From NCBI RefSeq assembly GCF_910592395.1, contig NC_088326.1:10485001-10545000 (forward strand): 60,000 nt of DNA. Direction: 5' to 3'. A program made the position numbers and the translations under genes. Source of the stretch: Lineus longissimus. Taxonomy: Eukaryota > Nemertea > Pilidiophora > Heteronemertea > Lineidae. Under the pieces are notes generated by a model that made no database searches, was not told the DNA's origin, and saw only the letters and a program-made list of their open reading frames with translations. Shown piece by piece: positions 37,001-48,500 of the stretch (position 1 is its first letter; each line of letters starts with the position of its first letter).

Positions 37001-38222
37001 AAGCTTTTCTTTAGCAGGTCGGAGTGCCCCTGGGTCTACTGGCACTGTAAACTAAAGGTTTCAGCACTTGTTCGTTGTTGCAACCTTGCGCCCTCGGCCC
37101 TGTGTTGTCCAGCCCCCTCACCCCTCCAGGTAAACCACTTGAACTATTTCCCCAATTACCGGGCACCTCTCTAACTCGGGTCAGAATCTCGGCGGCCAGG
37201 GGAAAGTGAAATCAAAGAATAAGATAGAACGAGAGATACTTCAGATGACAATGGGGACACTGACCCAGAGGTGATGGCTCTCTAGCATTGTTAGCCAGGC
37301 AGATGTCAGGTATTAAGATCGGAGCCGCTCCAATGACCATTGCTACCCCGCCGTATCAATCAAACAGTTTGGCTAAATATTTGACTTGGATTAGATTACC
37401 ATCCTTGCGATCGCTGACAATGCTTGGATGTGGCTTTCGTTCTCTGCTTTGATTGGAAATGCGTGGGGTATCGCCTTCCAATATCTCACTGACTGGTATC
37501 AGTTTGGAGAAGGCTTCCTGGTCGTCAGTCAGTAGGCCATAATCGATTTTGAATGCATAGCATTTATCTGAAACGAGGTTATCATAGGCAACCACATCCA
37601 TTCCATGAACCTAGCAGCAGAGGGACCTACCGGCTACAGTAGTATATATTGGGAGACCAGGGTCGGCTAGAAGTGTACTGGCAAGTGCGTTACGGCAAGG
37701 CCAGGATCCACGACACCCAACACACTCTCATCAGTATGATGAACAGGACTAGGACTATCTTCGTGAGCCAAGCCTATAGTTGACACCAGGGTGTGTGCAC
37801 GCATTACTAAACAGCTACTATAACTAGAAAGCAAACGTGGGCGATACTCATGATATGCGCCATGTCGGTGTCTCCGCTAATTAGCCCCCGCCGGAGACAA
37901 CAGTTAGAGACATCCAAGTGGACGAAGGCTTCGAGGGCCTCGGACAAGTGTGCAGTCCGGGCCGGGGGTAATGCATCTGTTGAACCCCTGTGGAAACGTC
38001 GTACTACGTGGTAGAGAATGCAGGAGTCTCAAAGGATTTGAATACGTATATGAATATACTGGCGCTTTATGTAGCACGTCACTTTTTTATTGTTATAGGT
38101 GGCTAATGATTTTTCTTTTTTTAGGGTGGTAGGGTAATTTCAATTGGATTTAAACTGTTTATTCTCACACAGGATACGATTTAGTGAGAGAATCCTACCC
38201 TAAGATTTCACCTCCAGCTCGG
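34061..38222. other. No gene recognised
   Basis: The largest frames, 140 codons at 34844-35266 (plus) and 158 codons at 35622-36098 (minus), are Cys/Phe/Leu-rich in a way typical of chance frames and overlap opposing frames. A TATATAAG word at 36943 lies about 30 bp upstream of a 67-codon frame, but nothing else supports a promoter. Confidence 0.45.
35325..35450. repeat. Possible decayed palindromic element
   Basis: The segment runs from AGAGGTTTTTTGAGG to CCCAAAACCTTTTTTTCC, so its ends are roughly inverted. It holds the perfect hairpin CACCACCT/AGGTGGTG inside. The style recalls small hAT-like elements with GGTTCT-type ends, but the match is too weak to assign. Confidence 0.25.
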
Positions 38223-38245
38223 CCTTGTCAGTGACATTGACAAGG
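38223..38245. repeat. Hairpin CCTTGTCA/TGACAAGG
   Basis: A perfect eight-base inverted repeat with a seven-base loop lies 30 bp upstream of a tandem array. No function recognised. Confidence 0.4.
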
Positions 38246-38274
38246 TAGTCCGTCAATTTAGAGTTAAACCGTTT

Positions 38275-38757
38275 CGCAATATGCCCCATCTTCTGGAAAT
38301 TCTCCCCTTCCTGGGTTTAAAGTCCGGGAATTTTTCAAAGGATTTCCACAGAGAATTTACCGATATATTCTATGGCTCGCCACAGTGAACCTTTCAATTT
38401 GGTGTTATAATTTGGTGGGTTTTTTTAACGGTAAATAGGCCTAAGATATTTTGCCACATGCTCCAACTTCTAGCGACTCTCCCCTTCCGTGGTTTGAAAT
38501 CCAGGATCTTTTCCAAGCATAAATCCACAAAGAATTTTCCAATATGTTCTATGGCGCTTTTGCCAGTGAGCCTCTGAATTTGGTATTATTTTGAACGGGA
38601 CAAATGATATAATTTGCCATATGCCCTAACGTCTGGCCGTTCTCCCCTTCCTCGGTTTGAAATCCCGGACTTTTTCTAAGCACATATTTTTTTCACAATG
38701 AGTTTACTGATATGTTCATAATAGCCTTTTGGTCCATTTGAAATACTCGGTGCTATT
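38275..38757 (+). repeat. Degenerate tandem array, three units of 165-180 bp
   Basis: Each unit carries the same ordered landmarks: ATGCC or ATGCTCC, TCTCCCCTTCC (38301, 38478, 38641), GGTTTRAARTCC, a phrase like CACAAAGAATTT, YTGATATGTTC or a variant, and AATTTGGTRTTAT (near 38395, 38578 and 38741). The period is 177 then 163 bp. The units are far from identical, so the amplification is old. No frame stays open across units. Confidence 0.65.
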
Positions 38758-39785
38758 ACAAGACAATCAGAACACACTTTTAAAAAATGGTCCCATTTTC
38801 CAAACGTAATCTTCAATATTTTTCAAGATCGTTTACCAATTTTTCGCTTATTAAGGTCATTGTTAACGAACGCTTTGTTGCCAAAAATATAAATGTGTAC
38901 AGCGTCAAAAGCTCACCAGTTGCGGGTGGTAACTGGCCAATTTCAACAATCATTTTCAGGAGATTCACAAAAATGACCAATTATATAAATATGGTGACAT
39001 TTTCTTTTCCGACTATTGTAAAAATAAATGTCATGCACAATGTTTGGGCAATGATTGTGAAAACAAATTGGTGTTTCGGAACATATGTGTGAAATTTCAC
39101 CAGTTGGCAAAAGAAAACGTGTAATTTAGTTTTGAAAATTCTTTGGGAGCGTTATAATGAAAATAGTGATAGTTTGAAAAAATGGAGACAATCCGCTAAT
39201 TTTATTGTCGACAACAAGTACGGTGAAAAAAACGGAACAACAATTTATGAAATGATTGTAATTGGGAAGCAAAGTGCACAGATCTCAATAAAATCGGAAC
39301 AACACGTTTTTTGTGATCTTTGTCACCGTCAAACTATCTTAACCACGTACAGCAAAGAAATTACAACGGGACCAATGTTGGAAAAATGCTCCGCCCAGGG
39401 CGCGGCGAAGTACCTTTATATTTCGGACCCCCGCTGCCCGAGCCGGTTGGGGGTGCGGGCTACCGGCAGATGGGTCGACCCGTGAAATGGATAAAGCTAT
39501 GAATTGTCATTTCCACCCCGAAGAATACTCGGACTATTTCGCAGCAAATTTCTAAGGTGTTGCCTAAAGAAGTGAGAGCGAGTGGTTGTTTGCCCTGTGT
39601 TGAATGCTGGTATCCAACTGAGGCATTACAGTGCAAACATCTCATCCCTAACCTTAATTTCACTGACAGATTTACTGTAGAAACGACTTTGAGCCGTAGA
39701 CATCAAAACTACAACTACTCTTCCTGTCTGAAAGACTAAACTGCACTCAAACCAGGCCTCCGAAATCGGATTGCACGATCGCTCA

Positions 39786-40024
39786 CACTAGTAGGAGATT
39801 CCGACTTCTTAACAATTCTCTAACTTTTTCCTGATTTATCCGACAAAAGTCTGACAATGTCCGACTTTTCTCTGACCCCATTCAACATAGGCCTTTGATC
39901 TTTAATGCCCAATTTTGGAAAGCTCTATTATTCTTCCAGAAATGTCGGTCGTTTGCCGGATAAATCAGGAAAAAGTTAGAGAAACCGTAAAGAAGTCGGA
40001 AAGAGCCTACTACTAGTACTAGTG
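39786..40024. mobile_element. CACTA-type (EnSpm-like) MITE
   Basis: The element is 239 bp and begins CACTAGTAGG and ends CTAGTACTAGTG. Long terminal inverted repeats run 39786-39841 and 39958-40024. They share CCGACTTCTT and an 18-base block TCTAACTTTTTCCTGATT, with a short indel near the outer end. It is flanked on both sides by TCA (39783-39785 and 40025-40027). CACTA termini with a 3-bp target duplication are the diagnostic signature of the CACTA/EnSpm superfamily, established knowledge for plant and animal members. It has no transposase and would need one in trans. Weaker pairing continues inward, so the whole element could fold into one long hairpin. Confidence 0.78.
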
Positions 40025-41341
40025 TCACGAGCCGTCACCCTGAGGAGATTGGGGGTAAATGTTCTTCTCCGGCCGGCACAAAAGCTCCTGAGACATTCGC
40101 CCTCATTTGGTGAACTTCCAGCGCAGAGATATTGCGCCCAATCAGAGCGTCACTTTCATTTGAGTCTGGGAATCTCAACACGTTATCAAAACTCGCATTT
40201 TCGCTGGTTGTCTTAATATCAGGAAAGTACTGTCTCCTCCAAGGTGCGCACTGCAACTTATGAGTGCGATTTCATTCATACAAATTATTCAAAGTATGGT
40301 ACTGGAACCGAGGTTGACAGTTAAATCTCTGATGCTGACTTTGATGTGGTGCACGAGGAGGAAATGTTTCAGAGGTTTGTCTGCAGAGCTGGAGAAGCGA
40401 AAATTAACCCCTGATTTCCTGATTACAGGATGCATGACCCTTTACCATTACTGTTCCAATGTTGTAGAATAACCTTCTCACTAGAAACTATACCTCCGGT
40501 AAATCATCAAAATACAGCACTACAAAACATTTAGGAAAATACTGCTGAGCATTGAGCACTGAGGCTCACCATAGGTCAAACAACAATATGAAGCACGTAA
40601 ACCCCTCCGTCACGTTTTCAGACTGCTTCAGACACTCGAAGCAACAGGCATGCCGTAACGCCCAACGTACTCAGACAACTGTGGGTGATTCCTAGCACGG
40701 TGAGAGCTCCTCAAGACTCGGCCCGGTCCTTAAGCGTGCACAGGGGCCTTCCCCGCTCTCTCCACCGCCGCAATGAAAGGTGAGCGCTTCGCGAAGAAGA
40801 TCATCAGTGGGAATCTAGCCTGTTTACCTTTCCCATACCCGGGACAATAGTCACCACGTGCTTGACATGGTCGTATACATACTTACGCCAAAGAGGTTTT
40901 TTTCTTTCTGAACATTTCGATGCAAACAAGTCGATTCCTTTTCAGTTTTTTCGCAGGTATCTCAATCTTCATTGGGTGGGACACGTGCGCACCGCTATAG
41001 AGGTGATTCGGGTCATTCGTATTGTATATTCACCTACTTGATGCATTGTCAACTCAGGGTATTGTATTGTAATTACCTTCTTCGAGCTTGGGTTTCGTCA
41101 GCGCCCGATTCTCTCCCAACCCTTTGTCGCGGGCCTCAATCTCTTCATCTTTTAAAAAAAAACGTGCTGGGCTGTGCCGGGCTGTGGCGCGGTTGTGTTC
41201 GTTTTTGTAAACAAACGTGCGCTATGATATTCAACTTCGATTTGTTTCATATCTACGTTCGGCGAGGTTTTGAAACTGTTTGAAGAAAAAAGGACATAGT
41301 CAAATTCAGGTTTCTTATGATTATGACAATATAATGACAAA

Positions 41342-41459
41342 GGCGCGGTTTAGACTGCGATTGTATTAAAATAGTTCACGTTTTCACCATCATGTAAGGT
41401 ATCACTTTTCACTATTCATGCGTGACATAAAGAACGAACACGCTGGTTTTCTCCAAGAG
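41342..41459 (+). repeat. Dispersed repeat R4, copy 1
   Basis: Shares AGTTCACGTTTTCAC, ATCATGT, TATGCGTGA/CATGCGTGAC and AAGAACGAACA, in order, with 50718-50812 (about 75 percent). Direct orientation, class unknown. Confidence 0.5.
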
Positions 41460-41942
41460 TTTGCGTATTTTTGCATCTAAAATTCTTGCCGCCGCGGCAA
41501 ATTCCTGCTGTAGTGGAATCAGTCATTAAATGCCATTTAAATGTTAGCGTCAAAACTGCAATATTCTCCAATATCCAGTAGCCTTGAGACACCCTGTATA
41601 TTGTTATATTTTGTACGAGAAAACGCAAACTTTCTCACGGTCACACGATGTCTCTGCCCTCTCCACAGCGACAATACCCTCTTCACGCCGTCAACAATCA
41701 ATTAACGGATCATTAAAACTCACATATAGAATAGTTACTTTTTACTTTTTGTTACCCAGCGTCCCTATTCGTGCTTCAAGAGCGATGGAAAGCGCTTGTA
41801 ACACGGGACAGGTTTTTATGAAAATTTGACAGTTCATCCTGTTTTATTTGAATTTTTGTTGTTATTTGCAACGTTGTGTTTGCTTAACTCTCATTATTCA
41901 TTTGATAACATGAATTATATCAAGTATATAATTTTAAACATG

Positions 41943-42070
41943 TACTGTGTAGACTGTATTCAGCCTTTTAAAGGCGCATGTACAAAGGCCTAACGTGTAA
42001 TAGGCCTATGTCGTGTGTATGGAACAGAAGCACCAAAAGTTGTTAATTAGCGTCATCAGTCTACACAGTA
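41943..42070. mobile_element. TA-flanked MITE with 14-bp perfect terminal repeats
   Basis: TACTGTGTAGACTG (41943-41956) is repeated perfectly in inverse as CAGTCTACACAGTA (42057-42070). Taking the outer TA as a target duplication leaves a 124-bp element starting CTGTGTAGAC, the arrangement expected for a Tc1/mariner-mobilised MITE. The interior is non-coding and includes ATAGGCCTAT. The superfamily assignment rests only on the TA and the small size. A chance 14-bp match at this spacing is unlikely. Confidence 0.55.
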
Positions 42071-42087
42071 ATAAAGAAAACTATGGC

Positions 42088-42118
42088 CAAAACCCGGGGC
42101 GGTTCCCCGGGTGTTTTG
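42088..42118. repeat. GC-rich hairpin next to the TA-flanked MITE
   Basis: CAAAACCCGGGG (42088-42099) pairs with CCCCGGGTGTTTTG (42105-42118) over 12 pairs with a two-base bulge and a loop of about five bases. It starts 18 bases after the MITE end, so it may belong to a longer element. Function is not recognised. Confidence 0.5.
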
Positions 42119-43692
42119 CAAAATAACTCACAGTGAGGTAGAAATTCTGTACTGTAAACCTTCCAAACCAAACATAATGTGACGTAATTTGTGACAATTT
42201 GAATTGTTTTAAACAACCTGGCCAAGATCTGGAGATGGTCACGTATAGTCATATGTTGCAAACTCAATTTTCATTTAATGGCACTTGACAATAGTCGTCA
42301 CTGGCATCTTCAATTCGTGCCATTTTCCCCAATTGACTACTGGTGCCCCCTGGAATTTTCGCAGGACACTAGCTAATCTCGTAGATTCGGAATATACATG
42401 CAGTACACCAGCGGCATGCCCGCCATGCCCGCTTACCCGGCCAGCACCACCCAGCAGAGGCAGCTACTCGTCACCTCGATCGGTAAACATGGAAAGGACA
42501 AATTTATTCACACCAGTTGCAAAGGACGCCACCAAAGAGTTTCGCCACGAAATAGCTGTACATATATAAGGCCTGTCAGGCGGTTTCGCCAAAGTGCCAA
42601 CACTATTACCAGCCATTTTGTGGCAAACAAGATGAAACCACAACAAAGCTATTTTCGGACGAGATTCGGCGAGATCATAGAATGAGAGGCTGCACTGATC
42701 AAGGCAAAGAAATTTTGCCGAAATCAAAAAATTTCTAGTTCAGTGTTATCAGAAATCGTATCAACATCATTAGAGATTATTCGGAAAGGGAAAGTAGACT
42801 CCTAATTGTATTTTCAACAAATTTGGAGTCATTTCAAAATTCGCAGATATTATCTCAGCGGTCTAATTAAAAGCTTCGGCGAAGATATCCCATTGCGCTT
42901 TGGTGTTTCTTGTCCGAATGCGCTGAACCGCCTAAAAAGGGAAAATGCAGAATAAAGAGGCCGAGACGAACTATCGCAAAGAATTTCTGAGTATCTCAAA
43001 ACGACTTCGGTGAATGGCGGATGTGCATTGTTGATGTGTACATGTCGGCAGGTTGGTTTTTAGCTTTGAGCTGTTTTTGTTTTGTTTTAAGCAGTGTATG
43101 CAACTCGAATACTTCCTTTGATTCTTGGCTAAGAGTTGTAGTGCATGTTCAAAGTACACGTCCTAAGATCATATTATTATCGAGCGCAGTCCCGGCCTGC
43201 AACGTTTCTGACCCTTAAACTTTGACCAAAACTTTTTTTAATGTCTGAGATATTTTCCTGAAATGTGAAGCATATTACGCCATTTGATTTGGTGGCCTTA
43301 TGCTAAATAAATACACTCTGTCATGTTCATTGTGCTTAGCCTTTGAGACGGTTATCATAACTAAGGAAGCAGGACAATGTCCGGGAAACGGTATTGCAGT
43401 CTTCCGGTAAACGCACTAGTGCCGTAATTCTGCATTCGGCTTTTCAGACATGGTTTCGTATAATAAATATAAGACACCAAGGCGCTGGTGATGGTCACCA
43501 AGAAATATCTGTCTGTTATATACCTGCGCAATCCCTTTCCAATTGACGTCTGTTGCCAATGTCAATTCCATTGAGGCAATAACTTTCCGATTACAGCGCA
43601 TGCCGTATGTCGAAATCAACAAATCAAGCTCGTATTAACTACATCAAACTGCAAAACGTGCGCAAACTTTACAAATCCGGGTACTAGCCCAT

Positions 43693-43905
43693 TGGAATTG
43701 TTGCTGCATTCGTATTTCTCTGTAAAGGAACGCCAGTGTTTCCGGCCGGGCACGCGCAGAACTGCCGCACATGCGCGTGCGGTTAATTGTGGGCGCGCGC
43801 AAAACCCAGCTTTGTTTTGACTCTGGAGCCGTTTTAGAAATGGCGGTTTGCAATCACACGTGTTGCGTTGACGATTTGGGGGAGGACGTTGGTTGTGCAA
43901 CGGAC
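43693..43905 (+). repeat. Dispersed GC-rich repeat R5, copy 1
   Basis: Matches 50288-50490 in order: GGAATTG, TTTCTCT, GTTTCCG, GGCACGCGCAGAAC, ATGCGCGTGC, a variable middle, CACGTGTTGCGTTG, and GGAGGA followed by TTGGTT. The overall match is perhaps 70 percent. Both copies contain alternating purine-pyrimidine GC runs resembling NRF1 sites. Long frames on the minus strand of copy 1 and plus strand of copy 2 do not correspond, so it is not coding. Confidence 0.6.
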
Positions 43906-45720
43906 TCACACTCGCTATAATGCATATTCCGAGTGTACGCATCAATCTACGTCTGAACTCAGGTGGCAGAACCGGACGCAAAGCTACGGAACTTCGTGCC
44001 GTCGAATTAGATTTAGGGGCTCAGGCCCTCGACCATAGAGAGAGGAGAGGTGATGGGCGCTGCGTTCTAAAATGAGTCCTTTCTCCGCTAATGTTCCGAT
44101 CTTCGACATGACTTTGGTCACTGTTAAGCGGCGCGTCTGGAACAGAATCAATTATAACTTTCGGGATAAACGCGCCAAAAGTCATCATTGTTGTCTGTTG
44201 GTCCCCATTAGCAGATGTCGCAATATGTTACGGCCTGTCCAGCCGGTCTCTGTCCTGATTTTCCGCATCCCCATCTGTTGGGGACGCAACAGTTAAACCC
44301 GAGATGTCTGTCGGAATGCTGAGAAAAAACGAGGAAGAAAAAATGCTGCCAATTTTTGTTAAATCAGTGCAGGAGTCTGGAAAGGCACACCTGCTCGGGT
44401 CACTCAAATGCTCCTCCCCTTGCTTGCTACGTTACGAATAGTTGCTGTCGAGGATGCATGTACATTGGGATGTATGTTGGACTGTCTGCTACACTTGTGC
44501 ATATCCCTAGTCTTCGTCTCGTCGCAAAACTGAAGTCTAATTTGTATACATAGTGGGCCAAAATTAACATTATAAAAGATGCATGCGAAAATTCTAATTC
44601 TAGTTACTTCAAGGAATTATCTTGATTGGCTTAGCATTAATGGAGGGCCTAGAAATCTTCCATCACTACAACATTTAGTCGCTTCGAACGACGGAAGTCC
44701 AGTACTTGTACAGAAGTCATTTCGAATGAAATTGTTCAGCACGTTCATCAGAACTCACCCTGTTCCTTCGATCATTTCATCTCTTAATTTTTACGCCCGT
44801 ATGTTTCATCCTTCCTATGACAACGGGTAAGCTGTAACAATTGAAATTTCGTACGATCGTCCGGATGGAGTCTGCAGGTGTTCAAGGTACCCAACTGGGT
44901 GATCTTAATCAGTTTCGGTAAAAACACTGCTAGAATTTTCGGAAATAGTAACTCGACACCATGGCGAATTCGGGGTATCACTGACCGAATCTTGTGTGGC
45001 GAAATCGCATCTAACCGCGTGTGTAAATCTTTAGAAAGCCACGGAGCTATAATTGCCAGGGGTTGTTTTCGGCCGCTTTTTAGTCATTCCGATTTTAAAC
45101 CTGATTAATTTGGATATCTCACCGCAGGTTTTCATCTTTTGGCCACAAATATCGTATTTCGACGGCCAGCGATTGAAACCATGGGAATCTGCGAACTCAT
45201 TTTCCCTTGCTGCACATGAATGCATAATTGGATAAGGTATTAAGGCCATGTTATAAAATAAATCAAGAGAATTTTCAAGTTTTTTAAAAGGAACGCTGAA
45301 TTTTGAATTTTATCAGCACATTTTGAATAATACCCACGTGGCGCGCACGTGCCGGTTTTGTCACCGCAGCCGTCCGCGCAAGCGTCCTAGCGTCTCCGCT
45401 AAGATTCCTCGACATTTCACTCTGTTGAAATCCTCAACACGACAAAAAAAATATCTGCGTTGGAACTTAAAATGAATGCTTTTTCGTCATCTGGACAAAA
45501 AGATTTTCGGAGATTTAGTTAACTGCGGAGTTTGGAGCGTGGTGGTGATTCACCGCGGCTGGCTTCGTGGCCCGCCCTTATTCACTTAAAATAATGGGTC
45601 GTGTGCGGCCTTACAGAGGGACAGTTGCCAACCTCTCGGGGTCACCCTATACCGGCGACGTTTGGCTAATATTGTGCGATTTATCTGCAGCTGCAACTCT
45701 CCGAAACTCCTGGTCACGTT

Positions 45721-45787
45721 ACGTCAGTCACCAACATCTGCCAGGAAAAGTTGCGACCTTAAGTAGAAGGTGGTTAAACTCTTTTAA
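45721..45787 (+). repeat. Local direct repeat, copy 1
   Basis: ACGTCAGTCACCAACATCTG, then CCAGGAAAAGTTGCGACCTT and AAGTAGAAGGTGG, matches 46121-46187 at about 70 percent, 400 bp apart. The second copy abuts the multi-palindromic repeat. Confidence 0.45.
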
Positions 45788-46120
45788 GTTTCGAGTTGAT
45801 CTAAAAGTTCAAAAGCTATCATAGCCCACTTAAAAACCAGACGATATCAATAGGCCTACACGACAGTCATCACAGCTATCCATTTGAAATACACCTTTCA
45901 CTTGCAGACACCATCCTGAGTTCAGGCTTTTTTACTCCAACGTCACATACAACAATATTGACAGGCGGAGTATATTGAAAAGCTTTGGTTATTGCAGGAT
46001 GGCAGACACAGGTAAAGACAGGGAAATCTAACAGAAATGTCCCTAAAACCAACCACCAACTAAATATAAGAATTGATAATATATTCTAAAAGTTTAAACT
46101 GGTGTAAGCTGCGACTACAT

Positions 46121-46187
46121 TAAGTTAGTCACTAACAACTGCCGGCAAAGCTGCGATCTTAAAGTAAAATGTGGAAAACTCGGTTCT
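46121..46187 (+). repeat. Local direct repeat, copy 2
   Basis: Partner of 45721-45787 (TAAGTTAGTCACTAACAACT, then GCCGGCAAAGCTGCGATCTT). It ends about 40 bp before the multi-palindromic element at 46227. Confidence 0.45.
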
Positions 46188-46226
46188 TCTTCTTCATCCT
46201 CTTTATCTTCTTCTTCTGTGTTCCGA

Positions 46227-46490
46227 ATTTATTAAAGGAAGTGACTACTTGGCAAGCCTGGCTTACCAAAGAGCGACTTTTTCTTGTCCTGAATGGAGAG
46301 CCGAACTCATTAATATTAAAGTGAAGTCTCCAGCTCGCCAAACAGGGTAGATTTTTTACCTGTTTGGCAAGCCCGGCTGGCCGAACAGGGTGGCTTTTTA
46401 GTGCTGTTTGGCAAGCGGCTCTCCAAACAGGACAAAAAAAGATGCCTGTTCGGCGAGCGGCTTGCCAAATAGACCCGGCCTTTATTAAAT
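46227..46490 (+). mobile_element. Multi-palindromic repeat, copy 1 (intact)
   Basis: About 242 bp (46237-46478) match 59512-59753 at roughly 97 percent by eye. In this copy the ends form a near-perfect inverted repeat, ATTTATTAAAGG at 46227-46238 against CCTTTATTAAAT at 46479-46490 (11 of 12 pairs). The body contains about four consecutive hairpins built from one motif, TTGGCAAGC or its variants. Examples are 46249-46258 with 46260-46269 (9 of 10 pairs) and 46333-46346 with 46359-46372 (13 of 14 pairs). No protein is encoded: the long antisense frames over both copies exist only because the repeat is stop-poor in that frame. It may be a fold-back element or a non-autonomous DNA transposon; I do not recognise the superfamily. 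Confidence 0.75.
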
Positions 46491-47480
46491 GCACGCTAGA
46501 CAGTCTAAAGACAATCTAACGAACACCAAACATTATCAATTTTCTGGGTATTGAAACTTTTTTGACAGCTGCCTAATATTATGAAAAACTCAGTCTGCTT
46601 GGTTCCTAAATCTGCCGCAAAATATGCTGAAGGATTGCTTTATTCTCATTGAGATTTCGCATATTCTGACTCGATAGCATTGTGTTTCTTATCAGTTTTG
46701 ACAACTCCTGACCTGACCTCCTCAAGATGACCTGGGTGTGTGAATACTTCCTCCAAATCAAATAGAAGACAAGATAAAGTCACGACTTTGTCGACCATAA
46801 ACAAAGGAGAACATCTTACAAATCCATTTAAACATCACTTTCTTTGTGGAAATCACACAGAAGGCTGATAAAGTTCTGAAATATCACACTATGCTAAGGA
46901 AGCAGAAAGTGTGGCTAGGGGCCGGACCAACGGAGCGACGAACTCCTGCTGGGGCGACAAGCCAACTCCAGGTGAGCATCTTTCCCCAACAATTGCCCCG
47001 AAAAACGACTTTTTCCGATTCTTTCCATTCTGGACAAATAATCGCATAAAGCAGAGAATTGGGAAAAAATAAGATTTTTGTGCACTGACATAGATATTAA
47101 CGTAATTCGATACCGATCTTGTGGACTTGGCCAAAAAGATGTCGGGACCCCCGCGGCTTTGAGTAGAAGAAAACGTCAATTGAAAATAGTACGACTTCCA
47201 TCCCTACCGTGGGAAAATCTAAGTTATGTTTGATATTTTTACTTGTCTGGGGCTGAGGGTTGACCTCAGCTAGCCAGATTCCTCGGCCCTCTATGCCCAG
47301 TTTCTGCTGGTCATGGCTTGTTCTGCCTGCCCACCTGGCGAATGAAGACTGTGTGTCGCTCATTCCAGCAGATTTACCGGCATTGCCTACAAAGCTAAGA
47401 ACATTTTTGAGTGAAAAAGCACTCTTGGTCAAAGGGAAAGTAGCTGGTGTCAATAGAATGCAAGATAGAAAAATTCGAAG

Positions 47481-47561
47481 GAAATAAATCTACTCGAAAA
47501 CCAGGCCTTTATCTGAATGATTCATCATTCAGAAGGCCTGGTTTTCGAGTAAATTTATTTC
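47481..47561. repeat. Near-perfect 81-bp palindrome
   Basis: The left arm (47481-47521) and right arm (47524-47561) pair over 37 positions with one mismatch, one three-base bulge and almost no spacer. Core words are TACTCGAAAACCAGGCCTT and its complement. The lack of a loop makes it a cruciform-type palindrome rather than a typical pre-miRNA. It may be the fused ends of a deleted element or a fold-back unit. Confidence 0.75.
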
Positions 47562-48239
47562 GGGAATAGGAACGTCGTTCATGGCGATGTCTTGTTGTGC
47601 GCTGTGCACATGGTCTGTGCAATACGCTAGGAGAGCGGCGGGGCGTTGGCAGAGAGTGGGCTGGCGCTTGCAATGGCGTTGGTAGGCCTCGTGTTGGCAT
47701 CGCCTGCCTTTAGTTTCCACCGGCAGAGTCAAGAGCCGCTGTCACCTGTTCATGTGTTGGAACGCCGTCAGTGCTTGAAATGCACGCGGGTGTTTGGTGT
47801 TTATGTCTTATGGCGAAAGTGTGATTTTTAGCTGTTGCACGTGCAGGCAAATGTTGCGGTATCAATATTGATGTCTTATCATCTCTTAGCTAACATAGTG
47901 CACGAGGCTGGTGACAGAAGAAATGCGACCAGAAACCAAGAAAGAAGGTCACCAAGTAGCATGGTGTCAAGGCGAATGTACCAATAAATGCTATGACTTG
48001 ACAGCGGTTCGTTGAAAGAGATAGACTGCCAGCATAATTTTCAAACGGTTTCGTCAGCGACAAAGCAACCTGTTTTGGTACAGGACGAAATCGGAACATA
48101 ACACGATTTTATCTCCTTATAAAACATGGAAAATGGTAGAAAAATAGCTAGTTCGTCGACGCGTTACAGATACAGATAACGGGACTGAAATTATTTACGA
48201 GATATGCGATCTACATGCAGTAACTGGGAACAGGTTTTA

Positions 48240-48500
48240 TGGCGGTTGACCAAGCTAAGATGAAACGTCATAGTTAGTGTTATGCTAAGCTATGGAGAAG
48301 TAGCGATGGATACCAGCAACATTTCTTAGAGATGCTTTCAGTAACCTAAGTCTGTTCACCTTGCTTCAAAGCTATTTCCGGCGGCTATAGAGAACATGAG
48401 ACAATTCTTTGAGGAAGTAGCGATGGACTACATACTACCAGCATCTTTCCCAAAAAAGGAGGCAGTCAGTCACTGAGAAACTAGTTCCGCCGGTTGACCC
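48240..48500 (+). repeat. Degenerate tandem repeat, period 110-130 bp
   Basis: The phrase GAAGTAGCGATGGA followed by ACCAGCA occurs at about 48297 and 48414. The phrase GGCGGTTGACC or variants closes units near 48242, 48371 and 48491. Similarity between units is low, so an old array is the best reading. Confidence 0.35.
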
